DNA of 64,000 nt from DASQFI01 sp963780895 (lineage in GTDB: Bacteria > Acidobacteriota > Vicinamibacteria > Vicinamibacterales > SCN-69-37). The notes under the pieces were generated by a model that was not told where the DNA came from, made no database searches, and worked only from the letters and a program-made list of their open reading frames with translations. Shown here piece after piece: positions 17,692-25,318 of this stretch (positions are counted from its first letter, which is position 1; each line of letters opens with the position of its first letter). The DNA is taken from positions 1 through 64,000 of the forward strand of contig CAWAEG010000010.1 of NCBI GenBank assembly GCA_963780895.1, in the 5' to 3' direction. Both the position numbers and the translations under genes were made by a program.

Positions 17692-18274
17692 CGGGATTCT
17701 CGGGTCGAGGAAGGGGACGGTCTGGGGGGACGGGACTCGCTTGCGCGAGCAAGACCCGTCCCCCGCGAGACCCGTCCCCTTCGTCCCGCATCACCGCGGC
17801 CGCGGCCTCCACGGCGTCGAAGATTTGCTGATAGCCGGTGCAGCGGCAGATGTTGCCGGAGAGCGCTTCACGAATCTGGTCACGCGTCGGATCCGGGTTG
17901 CGTTCGAGGAGTGACGCCGCCGTCACCAGCATTCCCGGCGTGCAGTACCCGCACTGGGACGCGCCGCATTCGGCGAACGCGAGCTGCAGCGGGTGAAGCT
18001 GCGCACCACTGGCCATCCCCTCGACGGTCTGGACGGACTTGCCGGCGCACGCGAGGCCGACCATCAGGCAGGAAAGAATGGGCTCGCCGTCGACCAGGAC
18101 CGCGCAGGCGCCACACTCTCCGAGCTCGCAGCCATGTTTCGTCCCGGTGAGATTCAGGTCCTCACGGAGGACCTCGAGCAATGTCTTGTATGGATCGAAG
18201 GCCACTTCGACGTCTTCGCCGTTGACGCGAAGCCGCATCAGGACTCGACCGAAGGAAAGGGTGTCGTCGCTCAT
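17688..18274 (-). CDS. hcrC: [2Fe-2S] subunit of the molybdenum hydroxylase
   Basis: The small iron-sulfur subunit: a plant-type cluster (Cys49, Cys54, Cys57, Cys69 in KHGCELGECGAC...LSC) and the second cluster with CGYC (108-111) and CRC (143-145). Homology ends near residue 167 (EAAAAVMRDEG). The frame as sequenced then has no stop and reads on to 17363. A third frame has a TGA overlapping the hcrA start as ATGA, the same arrangement as at the other junctions here, so I suspect an indel in the G-rich hairpin at 17724-17764. The start at MSDDTL overlaps the regulator stop as ATGA. Confidence 0.85.
17724..17764. repeat. GC-rich hairpin between hcrC and hcrA
   Basis: GGGGGACGGG and its complement CCCGTCCCCC enclose a second stem CTTGC/GCAAG with a four-base loop. 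It sits inside the operon between two coupled genes. It could modulate message stability, be a REP-like insertion, or be the place where an indel removed the hcrC stop. Confidence 0.55.
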
Positions 18275-18930
18275 CGAGACCTCGCGGTTCGCGCAGCCGG
18301 CGGCGTGCCGTCGAGCCCGCGAATGAGGTAGCTGGCGATCGTCTCCGCGACGGCGGCGGCGGATCGTTCGCCGTCGGGCCGAAACCAGGTCGCGGTCCAG
18401 TTGAGTGCGCCGAGCATGGCGCGGGTCAGCACGGCGACGTCACCGTTGACCGCTTGACGATTGGCGACGCACGCGCCGACGAGCTCGCGCATCGCGCGTT
18501 CGTACCGATCGCGTTTGGCGACGATCCGGCGGCGCAGCGGATCGGACAGCGCCTCCGTGGCCACGTGCGCGACGGCGCCTTCGACTTCGTCCAGGACCGC
18601 GTCCGCATGGGCGCGAAGGACGTGGCGCAGCCGGGTGGACGGGGCACCTGGCAGCCGCCTGGCCTCCGCGACCGCGGCGAGCATCAGGTCGAGCGATCGG
18701 TCCTGGCAGAAGAACAGGATTTCGTCCTTGCCGGAGAAGTGGTGATACAGGTTGGCGACCGAGAGGTCGGCGGCCTCCGCAATATCGCGCATGGCCGTTT
18801 CCGCGAAGCCCCGCTCCCGGAAGATGCGCCCCGCGGCGCGCAGGATGGCGATCCGCGTCGCGTCCCGGCGGCGCTGCATCCGCGGCGACGACGATCGACG
18901 GCGTCTCGTCGGTGCAGGCATTCTGAACAC
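18271..18930 (-). CDS. TetR/AcrR family regulator of the hcr operon
   Basis: A regulator of 219 residues from a GTG at 18930, or 216 from the ATG at 18921. The N-terminal HTH is clear: RIAILRAAGRIFRERGFAET, then AMRDIAEAADLSVANLYHHF with SGKDEI. The C-terminal ligand domain is all-helical, as usual. It is the first gene of the operon (its stop overlaps the hcrC start as ATGA), so it most likely represses its own operon and responds to an aromatic acyl-CoA or related compound. A perfect 20-base palindrome lies 10 bases before the start. The ligand is inferred from context only. Confidence 0.88.
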   Translation of the reverse strand: MFRMPAPTRRRRSSSPRMQRRRDATRIAILRAAGRIFRERGFAETAMRDIAEAADLSVANLYHHFSGKDEILFFCQDRSLDLMLAAVAEARRLPGAPSTRLRHVLRAHADAVLDEVEGAVAHVATEALSDPLRRRIVAKRDRYERAMRELVGACVANRQAVNGDVAVLTRAMLGALNWTATWFRPDGERSAAAVAETIASYLIRGLDGTPPAARTARSR

Positions 18931-18940
18931 TCATTCTACT

Positions 18941-18960
18941 ATTAGAACGGCCGTTCTAAT
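18941..18960. promoter_or_regulatory. TetR operator palindrome
   Basis: ATTAGAACGGCCGTTCTAAT is a perfect 20-base palindrome directly upstream of the TetR gene. It is AT-rich at its ends in an otherwise GC-rich region, so it probably overlaps the promoter. TetR dimers bind this kind of site. It is the best-supported operator in the window. Confidence 0.75.
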
Positions 18961-18975
18961 TATTGTCCCAAATCC

Positions 18976-18989
18976 GTCAATCGATTGAC
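18976..18989. promoter_or_regulatory. Second palindrome in the divergent promoter region
   Basis: GTCAATCGATTGAC is a perfect 14-base palindrome between the TetR gene and the RibD-like relic transcribed the other way. Its sequence is unrelated to the TetR operator. It may be a site for another regulator or a remnant control site of the lost gene. Confidence 0.4.
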
Positions 18990-19064
18990 AGTCGGGGAGG
19001 TTACGGACTGCTAATCCCGTCTGTCGATCCCGCTGGAGCTCATTCGACGTGACAGTAGGAGGCC

Positions 19065-19160
19065 ATGATGCGGAAGATTGTCTCGGGGTTGTTCATCTCG
19101 CTGGACGGGGTCGTGGAAGCCCCCGACAAGTGGCACTACTGGCCCGACAAGGGAGTCGAA
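19065..19160 (+). pseudogene. 5' relic of a RibD/dihydrofolate-reductase-like gene
   Basis: AGGAGG followed by ATGATG starts MMRKIVSGLFISLDGVVEAP, then DKWH, the typical beginning of the small RibD C-terminal (dihydrofolate reductase-like) proteins. After that the match fades, and no cofactor-binding part follows. The rest of the gene appears replaced by unrelated sequence and the family B repeat at 19237. The strong ribosome binding site without a gene behind it marks it as a truncation. Confidence 0.65.
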
Positions 19161-19236
19161 GACGTTTCAGACGGGGGTTCTCAACCTCATCTATCAGCGG
19201 GCGTAAAAACCGGTGTCTCCTTCTATCGCTTGTCTT

Positions 19237-19400
19237 CAGTCGGTACGACGGGTACGGCGGGTCCGAGGAACGTTCTAGCGCTGGTCATCTGTTTTTTCTT
19301 CGTCGAACGGTTGACGCATCGTTGAAGATGATGACGAGCGTCAGAATGTTTCTCGGACCCGCCGTACCCGTCGTACCGACGGACGCTTTTCAGGCCCGTC
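19237..19400. repeat. Long inverted repeat family B, copy 2
   Basis: The left arm has TCGGTACGACGGGTACGGCG followed by GGTCCGAGGAACGTTCTAGC. The right arm mirrors it with GCCGTACCCGTCGTACCGAC near 19363-19382 and then GGACGCTTTTCAGGCCCGTC. A T-rich/A-rich junction lies in the middle, as in copy 1. It separates the RibD-like relic from trmO and stops about 17 bases before the trmO start, so it may affect trmO expression. Confidence 0.8.
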
Positions 19401-19416
19401 TTTAGGAGTGCTGTTG

Positions 19417-19827
19417 ATGAGCTATGAGATTCGTCCGATCGGGCGCGTGCATTCCGAGCTCACGGACCGCACGCGGGCGCCGAAGCAGGGGTTTGAAGAC
19501 GCGCCGGACGCGAAGCTGGAGATCTTCCCCGAATTCGTGGATGGTCTCGACACGGTCTCGGCCGGGACGGAGGTGCTGCTCCTGACCTGGCTGCACGAAG
19601 CCGAACGCGACGTCCTGAAGGTCCACCCGCGAGACGACTTGTCGCGGCCGCTGACGGGTGTTTTCGCGACGCGCTCGGCCGATCGTCCGAACCCGATCGG
19701 CGTACACCGGGTGCGGGTTCGCGAGGTCGATCGCCGCGGGTGGTTGACGGTGCAGGGCCTTGAAGCCGTGGACGGCACGCCGATCGTCGATCTCAAGCCC
19801 GTGCTCGATCGATTTCTCGAGGAGTAG
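19417..19827 (+). CDS. trmO: tRNA N6-threonylcarbamoyladenosine methyltransferase TrmO/TsaA
   Basis: A 136-residue TrmO (formerly TsaA/YaeB) enzyme that methylates t6A37 in threonine tRNAs using S-adenosylmethionine. The start MSYEIRPIGRVHSE fits the family start; a Met three codons earlier is possible. Hallmarks are the IGRVHSE opening, LLLTWLHEAERDVLKV, FATRSADRPNPIGVHRVRV and GTPIVDLKP. The length suits the short TrmO form without the C-terminal extension. It stands alone behind the family B repeat. Confidence 0.88.
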   Translation: MSYEIRPIGRVHSELTDRTRAPKQGFEDAPDAKLEIFPEFVDGLDTVSAGTEVLLLTWLHEAERDVLKVHPRDDLSRPLTGVFATRSADRPNPIGVHRVRVREVDRRGWLTVQGLEAVDGTPIVDLKPVLDRFLEE

Positions 19828-19920
19828 TTCTGATTACGACATCCGGCCAATAGACGACCCGCCAGTCATTGCGTAGCCTGACGACGCCATGCCGGTCCAC
19901 GCCTTTCCGAAAGGTGACCG

Positions 19921-20832
19921 ATGTCGAACGTCAATCGTGTGAGCAGCGTCGCGAGCCGAACGTTGGCGCTCACCGCCTGGTTTCTCTGGACCCCGACCGT
20001 CTTACTAGCCGGACAGGGCGCCCCCGCTTCTCCGCCCGGCAAGCCCCAGACCCAGCCCGACGCGCCGTTCCTGCGAGACAGGGGTCCAGGTTTGCCCACC
20101 TCGATGTTCGGGACGTATATCCAGCGCGGCGAATGGATTGTTTATCCGTTCTACGAGTACTACCGGGACCACAACTTCGAGTACAAGCCGTCGGAACTGG
20201 GCGTTTCAGGGGACGACGACTACCGCGGGCGCTATCGCGCGCACGAGGCGCTCATCCTCATTGCGTATGGCTTGTCCGACAAGCTCGCGTTCGAAATCGA
20301 GGTCGCCACCATCAAGGCGACCTTGAACCAGGCGCCCGAAGATCCGTCAGGGCTGCCGGATCCGCTCGAGGAATCCGGACTGGGCGATCTGGAAGGCCAG
20401 ATCCGGTGGAGATGGCGGCAAGAAACCAGCACCAGGCCAGAAGTGTTCAGTTACGCCGAAGTCGTCGTCCCGCACGCCAAGACGAAACCCCTTACGGGAA
20501 CCCCAGGCTGGGAGCTGAAATTCGGGACCGGCGTCGTACGCGGCTTCAGGTGGGGCACGCTGACCGCCCGCGGCGCAGTCGAGTATTCGGAAGCCTCCAG
20601 CAGTCACTTCGACATCGGCGAGTACGCCGTGGAGTATTTGAGACGGCTGTCTGCCAAGTTCCGGGTATTCGCCGCCGTGGAAGGGACGCAGGACGAAGTT
20701 TCGCTGATTGGTGAAGCGCAATGGCACGTCCTGCCGGGGGCGATCGTGAAGCTCAATCTGGGAAAAGGCCTCACGTCGAAGGCCACCGATTGGGCGCCCG
20801 AAGTGGGTATCCTCTTCACCTGGGGACGATGA
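19921..20832 (+). CDS. Outer-membrane beta-barrel protein, first gene of a three-gene operon
   Basis: A 303-residue exported protein. The signal peptide ends near LLAGQGAPA. The rest alternates short aromatic/charged strands (GEWIVYPFYEYYRDHNFEYK, LIAYGLSDKLAFEIEVATIK, WRWRQETSTRPEVFSYAEVV) and ends with a hydrophobic strand, VGILFTWGR, suited to outer-membrane insertion. It resembles the phenol-degradation (MetA)/transporter-like barrel hypotheticals. Its stop overlaps the next gene's start as ATGA. I know no defined substrate. Confidence 0.7.
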   Translation: MSNVNRVSSVASRTLALTAWFLWTPTVLLAGQGAPASPPGKPQTQPDAPFLRDRGPGLPTSMFGTYIQRGEWIVYPFYEYYRDHNFEYKPSELGVSGDDDYRGRYRAHEALILIAYGLSDKLAFEIEVATIKATLNQAPEDPSGLPDPLEESGLGDLEGQIRWRWRQETSTRPEVFSYAEVVVPHAKTKPLTGTPGWELKFGTGVVRGFRWGTLTARGAVEYSEASSSHFDIGEYAVEYLRRLSAKFRVFAAVEGTQDEVSLIGEAQWHVLPGAIVKLNLGKGLTSKATDWAPEVGILFTWGR

Positions 20833-21386
20833 CGATGAACGGCTCGGTCGGCGTGAGTGCGCTGCCACGTCTGTGGGCGGCGGCCGCTGTCGTGGGTGGC
20901 CTGGCTCTTCTGCTGGTTCTCGAATGGCGTGACGAGGCCAATCGAAACTGGCCCAGCCTGGCGATCGCGCTCGTCGACGTCCTGCCGGTCGTCGCGGTGA
21001 GCGTCGGCGTGGTGTTCCTGATTCAGGTCACACGCCGCCAGCGCGACGAGAACATGGCGCTGCTGCGGGATCTCGAGCTCGCGAGGCTGCAAGGTCAGCG
21101 GTGGCGAGCCGAAGCGCGTACCGTGCTCTCCGGCCTGGGCGAGGCGATCGAAGCGCAATTCTCGCGTTGGAATCTGACAGAGGCCGAACGGGAAGTCGCG
21201 CTGCTTCTCCTGAAAGGCCTCAGCCTCAAAGAGGCCGCCGCCGTGCGGGCCACGACCGAACGAACGATCCGGGCCCATGCGCGCTCGCTCTACGCGAAGG
21301 CGGGGCTGACCGGCCGGGCCGCGCTGGCCGCGTTCTTCCTGGAGGATCTCTTGGCGCCGATTGGCGATCCGAGTCAGGAGCCGTGA
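20829..21386 (+). CDS. Membrane-anchored LuxR-type HTH protein
   Basis: A 185-residue protein with two N-terminal transmembrane helices (around residues 13-32 and 43-66, WAAAAVVGGLALLLVL and VDVLPVVAVSVGVVFLIQV), a coiled-coil linker (RQRDENMALLRDLELARLQG), and a GerE/LuxR-type HTH at about 115-175 (NLTEAEREVALLLLKGLSLK, then EAAAVRATTERTIRAHARSL). The HTH has the usual recognition helix ERTIRAHARSLYAKAGL. No receiver or ligand domain is present, so any signal must come through the membrane or its neighbours. It overlaps the barrel gene before it (ATGA) and the permease gene after it (GTGA). Confidence 0.82.
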   Translation: MTMNGSVGVSALPRLWAAAAVVGGLALLLVLEWRDEANRNWPSLAIALVDVLPVVAVSVGVVFLIQVTRRQRDENMALLRDLELARLQGQRWRAEARTVLSGLGEAIEAQFSRWNLTEAEREVALLLLKGLSLKEAAAVRATTERTIRAHARSLYAKAGLTGRAALAAFFLEDLLAPIGDPSQEP

Positions 21387-23797
21387 CCGTCGACTCGATG
21401 GTGCGCGAAGTCCGGCACGCCATCCGAATGGTTGTGTCCGGAGGGCTCTTCACCGTCGTCGCCGTTCTGTGCCTCGCGTTGGCCATCGCGAGCAACACGA
21501 CGATGTTCTCGGTGTTCGACGCGATGTTCCTGCGCCCTCTGCCGTTCCGAGACGGAGATCGCCTGGTCTTGATTTCGGGGCGGCATCCCGAAACGGGCCG
21601 TCGGGTGACCCTGACGGCCGGTGACGTACGTGAGCTCACAGAGGGGGTCGCGTCGCTCGAGGCCGTCGCCGCCTATGCCGGACGAACGGCCACACTCATC
21701 GACGGCGGTGATGCCGAGCGCATCGGCGTCCAGCAGGTGACTCCCAGCCTCTTTCCGACACTCGGCATCATGCCGCAGCGAGGAGGCGGCTTCGAGTCAG
21801 CGGCCGGACACTCGTCGGCTTCGAGCGAGGTCCTCATCAGCGACTCGGTGTGGCGGCGGCGGTACCAGGCGGATCCGAACGTGTTGGGACGCCTCATTCG
21901 CCTCGACACGACGACGCACGTCATCGCCGGGGTGATGCCTCCAGGATTTCGTTTTCCGAGCACGAGCGAAATGTGGATTCCCTTTCCCGCATCCGGTGCC
22001 GCTGCCGGCGGATCGCGAACGGTTTCGGTGCTGGGCCGGCTGGCGCCGGGCGTGACGCTCGAACAGGCCAATGCCGAGCTTGGCGCGCGAGTGTTGCCGG
22101 CACGCGAATCACGCGGACCTCGCGCCGGTCTCGCGCGCGCGTACCGGAGTGCCGCCATCGGGAGCGAGGAGCGGACGATCACGGGCGCGCTGATGGGCGC
22201 GACCACGGTGCTTCTGCTCATCGCCTGCGTCAACGTCGCCAACCTCCTGCTTGCGCGTGGCGCGGGCCGGCGGCGGGAGATTGCGGTGCGAACGGCGCTC
22301 GGCGCGAGCCGGGGGCGCATCATCCGGCAGCTCCTTGCCGAGTCGATTCTCCTCTCGCTCATGGCCGCGGTCGTCGCGCTGCCGCTCGCCTGGTATGGCA
22401 TCAACTGGGTGCACGATGCCGTGCCGCCGTCCGAGCCTCTCGGTCCGTACTTTGTCGACTGGTCGCTCGACGTCCGGACGTTTGCCTACGCCGTGTCGAT
22501 TGCCCTGGTGACCGGCCTGGTCTTCGGGCTGGCGCCGGCGCTCGACGCCAGCGGCCGGCGGATCGTGAACCCGCTGCGCGCCGGCGCAGGCGTCGCCAGC
22601 AACCGTGTTCAGCGCCGCGTGCATGCCGCGCTCATCGTCGCGCAGCTCGCGCTGGCCGTCGTGCTCGTGGCCGGGGCGTCGCTCTTCGTGCGGACCTATG
22701 TCAGCTTGAGCCGCGTCGAGCTGGGTTACGACATGTCGCCGCTCATGACGCTGCGCGTGTATTTCGCGGGCACGGCGTACGACTCAGCCGATGCCCGCGC
22801 TGCGGCGGTCGATCAGATCGCGGCGCGTCTCGCCACGCTGTCCAGTGCGCACGCGGCGACGGTGACCGATCTTGTTCCGCTCGACGACCAGGGCGGCTCC
22901 GATGCGCCGGTCGAAATCGAAGGGCGTTCCTTCGAGAAAGGGAACGAGCCCGAGGTCCACTACGCTGGCGTGGCGGGCCGATGGCCGGAGACCTTCGATC
23001 TTCGGCTCGTGTCCGGCAGGACGTTTTATGAACATGAGCTGACGAGCCCCGCGCCGGTGGCGTTGGTCAACGCGAAGCTGGCGGCCACGTTCTGGCCCGG
23101 CGCCAATCCGCTGGGCCGGCGGTTTCGTTTGACCGAGGACGCGTCCAACCCCTGGCTCTCGGTGATCGGGGTGGTGCCGGACATCCGGACGGTCAAGCTC
23201 GACGAGAGCCGATCGACACCGCCCACCGCGTACCTGCCGCACCGATTCATTTCCACGCGCAACTACGGCATCGTCGTCCGGAGCCGGTCGCAGCCGGGCG
23301 CGGTCGTTCCAGACGTTCGCGCAGTGGTGAAAGCTGTCGATCCGTCGCTTGCGCTGTTCGATGTCTATTCGATGGAGTACGTCCGCTGGTTCAGCTACTG
23401 GATGTACGTGATGTGGGGCACCATGTTCGGCGTCTTCGGCTCCATCGCGCTGCTGATTGCCGCGGTTGGCGTCTACGGCGTGGTCTTCTACACCGTCACG
23501 CAGCGGACGCGGGAGATCGGGCTCCGCGTCGCGCTCGGCGCGCGCCGCGGGCAAGTGGTCGGACCGATGCTCCGGCAGGTCGGGCTGCTGTCGGCGATCG
23601 GACTCACCATCGGACTTGCCGCCACGCTCTTCGTGACGCCGGTCGTCGGCAGTTTGCTCCTTGGGGTGACGCCGAACGATCCATCCGGTCTTGCGGCCGT
23701 GTCGCTCCTGCTGGCCGCGATTGCTCTGGTTGCGACATGGGTGCCCGCGTGGCGGGCGTCAGCGGTCGATCCGACACTCGCGCTGCGCGAGCCGTAG
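21383..23797 (+). CDS. MacB/FtsX-like permease of the acidobacterial orphan type
   Basis: An 804-residue permease; the start is the GTG that overlaps the previous stop, or the ATG at 21398. It has two MacB-like periplasmic domains and two FtsX-like membrane halves, each with the arrangement helix, periplasmic domain, three helices. Typical signatures are LCLALAIASNTTMFSVFDAM, GRRREIAVRTALGASRGRI and the C-terminal TREIGLRVALGARRGQVVGP. It lacks the charged N-terminal prefix of PadR-linked members, and there is no partner ATPase gene. The transported compound is unknown. The genetic link to a barrel and an HTH protein suggests an envelope stress or efflux system. Confidence 0.88.
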   Translation: MTVDSMVREVRHAIRMVVSGGLFTVVAVLCLALAIASNTTMFSVFDAMFLRPLPFRDGDRLVLISGRHPETGRRVTLTAGDVRELTEGVASLEAVAAYAGRTATLIDGGDAERIGVQQVTPSLFPTLGIMPQRGGGFESAAGHSSASSEVLISDSVWRRRYQADPNVLGRLIRLDTTTHVIAGVMPPGFRFPSTSEMWIPFPASGAAAGGSRTVSVLGRLAPGVTLEQANAELGARVLPARESRGPRAGLARAYRSAAIGSEERTITGALMGATTVLLLIACVNVANLLLARGAGRRREIAVRTALGASRGRIIRQLLAESILLSLMAAVVALPLAWYGINWVHDAVPPSEPLGPYFVDWSLDVRTFAYAVSIALVTGLVFGLAPALDASGRRIVNPLRAGAGVASNRVQRRVHAALIVAQLALAVVLVAGASLFVRTYVSLSRVELGYDMSPLMTLRVYFAGTAYDSADARAAAVDQIAARLATLSSAHAATVTDLVPLDDQGGSDAPVEIEGRSFEKGNEPEVHYAGVAGRWPETFDLRLVSGRTFYEHELTSPAPVALVNAKLAATFWPGANPLGRRFRLTEDASNPWLSVIGVVPDIRTVKLDESRSTPPTAYLPHRFISTRNYGIVVRSRSQPGAVVPDVRAVVKAVDPSLALFDVYSMEYVRWFSYWMYVMWGTMFGVFGSIALLIAAVGVYGVVFYTVTQRTREIGLRVALGARRGQVVGPMLRQVGLLSAIGLTIGLAATLFVTPVVGSLLLGVTPNDPSGLAAVSLLLAAIALVATWVPAWRASAVDPTLALREP

Positions 23798-23888
23798 GCG
23801 AGGCCGAAGGCCAAAGTGTTGCCTTGGTCAGGTGAGTGCCGTGGGCCTCGAGCTTGACTTCGCCGTTCGCCCCTCGGCCTTGCTTACA

Positions 23889-24081
23889 GCGTTTTCCAGA
23901 TCGGTGGAGCGTGTTCCGGCGCCCGACCTTTGCGAGCGCTACTTCTCTCGTGTCCGCGCCCGCTGGGCGCTAGGCAGGCCCTTGGCCCGCCGTAGCTTCA
24001 GCGGAGGCGGCCGATCACGCTGCCTTGCGGCAAGCGGCGAGCGGGAGGGCGCCGGAACACGCTCCACCGATCTGGAAAACG
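23889..24081. repeat. Palindromic repeat family A, copy 2 (inverted core, insertion)
   Basis: The arms GCGTTTTCCAGATCGGTGGA... and ...TCCACCGATCTGGAAAAC are perfect complements over about 33 bases. The core is in the opposite orientation to copies 1 and 3 and has some 58 extra bases near CTTCTCTCGTGTCCGCGCCC. It lies in the convergent gap between the permease and serA, with almost no other sequence. Confidence 0.85.
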
Positions 24082-24095
24082 GGCCTCCCGCGCTT

Positions 24096-25259
24096 TCAGA
24101 CCACCCGCGCCATCAAGACACCCGGAATCGCCGCGACTTTCCGGACGAGGTCCGGCGGGATGGGATCGTCGAGATCGACGATCGTGTAGGCGTAGTCTCC
24201 GCGCGAGCGGTTCACCATGTCGTGAATGTTGAGTTTCGCCAGACCGAGCGTCTCGGAGATCTGGCCGAGCATGTTCGGCACGTTCGCGTTGGCCACGGCC
24301 AGCCGGTGGGCGGTCTCTCGAGGCGCGGCGACGTCTGGAAAGTTCACGGCATTCTTGATGTTGCCGTGCTCCAGAAAGTTCCGGACCTCGTCGACGACCA
24401 TCACCGCGCAGTTATCCTCGGCCTCGGCTGTGGACGCGCCGAGGTGGGGGAGCGCGATGACGCGATCGTGCTGCTTCAGCTCGTTGGCCGGGAAGTCGCA
24501 GACGTAGCCATACACCTTGCCACTCGTAATGGCGGCGGTGACCGCATTCGTATTCACGATGCCCTCACGGGCGAAATTAATGAGCACGACGCCGTCCTTC
24601 ATGATCGACAGCCGCTCGGCATCGATCAGATTCTTCGTCGTCTCCATCAGCGGCACGTGGATCGTGACGAAGTCGGCGACCCGCAGGAGCTCCTCGAGGG
24701 TGTCCGCTTTCTTCACGCTCGCCGCGAGCTGCCATGCCCCCTCGACCGTGAGGCCCGGATCGAATCCGATCACGTCCATCCCCAGCGCCACGCCGGCGTT
24801 GGCGACCAGCCGGCCGATCGCGCCGAGCCCGATCACCCCCAGCGTGCGACCCGGCAGTTCGAAGCCCGCGTAGGACTTCTTGCCGGCTTCGACGGCTTTG
24901 CTGATCTCCGCATCGGACCCGGTCAAGCCCTCGGCAAACCGCAATGCCGGCCCGATGTGCCGCGCCGCCAGCAGCATCCCGGCGATCACCAGTTCTTTCA
25001 CCGCGTTGGCGTTCGCGCCTGGCGTGTTGAAGACCGGGATCCCGCGCTTCGTCAACGCCTCCACGGGAATGTTGTTCACGCCGGCGCCGGCGCGGCCGAC
25101 GGCCTTGAGCGACTCGGGAATCGGCACATCGTGCATCTTGAACGAGCGCAGCAGAATGGCGTCCGGCTCGGTCATGCGGTCCGATACCGCGAAGCGATCC
25201 TTGGGCAGCCGGTCCAGCCCCAGCGGCGAGATGTTGTTGAGGGTCAGGATCTTGAACAT
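24096..25259 (-). CDS. serA: D-3-phosphoglycerate dehydrogenase
   Basis: A 387-residue NAD-dependent enzyme that begins serine synthesis. The substrate domain has LLRSFKMHDVPIPESLKAVG and RAGAGVNNIPVEALTKRGIP. The Rossmann domain has LGVIGLGAIGRLVANAGVAL with IGFDPGL, and FVTIHVPLMETTKNLID, the Arg motif INFAREGIVNT, and the His loop ALPHLGASTAEAE. A C-terminal ACT domain (about residues 310-387, NVPNMLGQISETLGLAKLNI) predicts serine feedback. The length matches the short ACT-bearing class. It converges with the permease operon. Confidence 0.93.
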   Translation of the reverse strand: MFKILTLNNISPLGLDRLPKDRFAVSDRMTEPDAILLRSFKMHDVPIPESLKAVGRAGAGVNNIPVEALTKRGIPVFNTPGANANAVKELVIAGMLLAARHIGPALRFAEGLTGSDAEISKAVEAGKKSYAGFELPGRTLGVIGLGAIGRLVANAGVALGMDVIGFDPGLTVEGAWQLAASVKKADTLEELLRVADFVTIHVPLMETTKNLIDAERLSIMKDGVVLINFAREGIVNTNAVTAAITSGKVYGYVCDFPANELKQHDRVIALPHLGASTAEAEDNCAVMVVDEVRNFLEHGNIKNAVNFPDVAAPRETAHRLAVANANVPNMLGQISETLGLAKLNIHDMVNRSRGDYAYTIVDLDDPIPPDLVRKVAAIPGVLMARVV

Positions 25260-25318
25260 CAGTCAAGGATAAGCCGGCACGTTCTTCGACATCGCGGACG
25301 ACATGGAGAGGACGTTTC

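Noticed and set aside
21101..21382. Longer N-terminus for the permease
   Set aside because: This part overlaps the HTH gene in another frame and reads as Arg-rich shadow; the GTG overlap start fits the operon.
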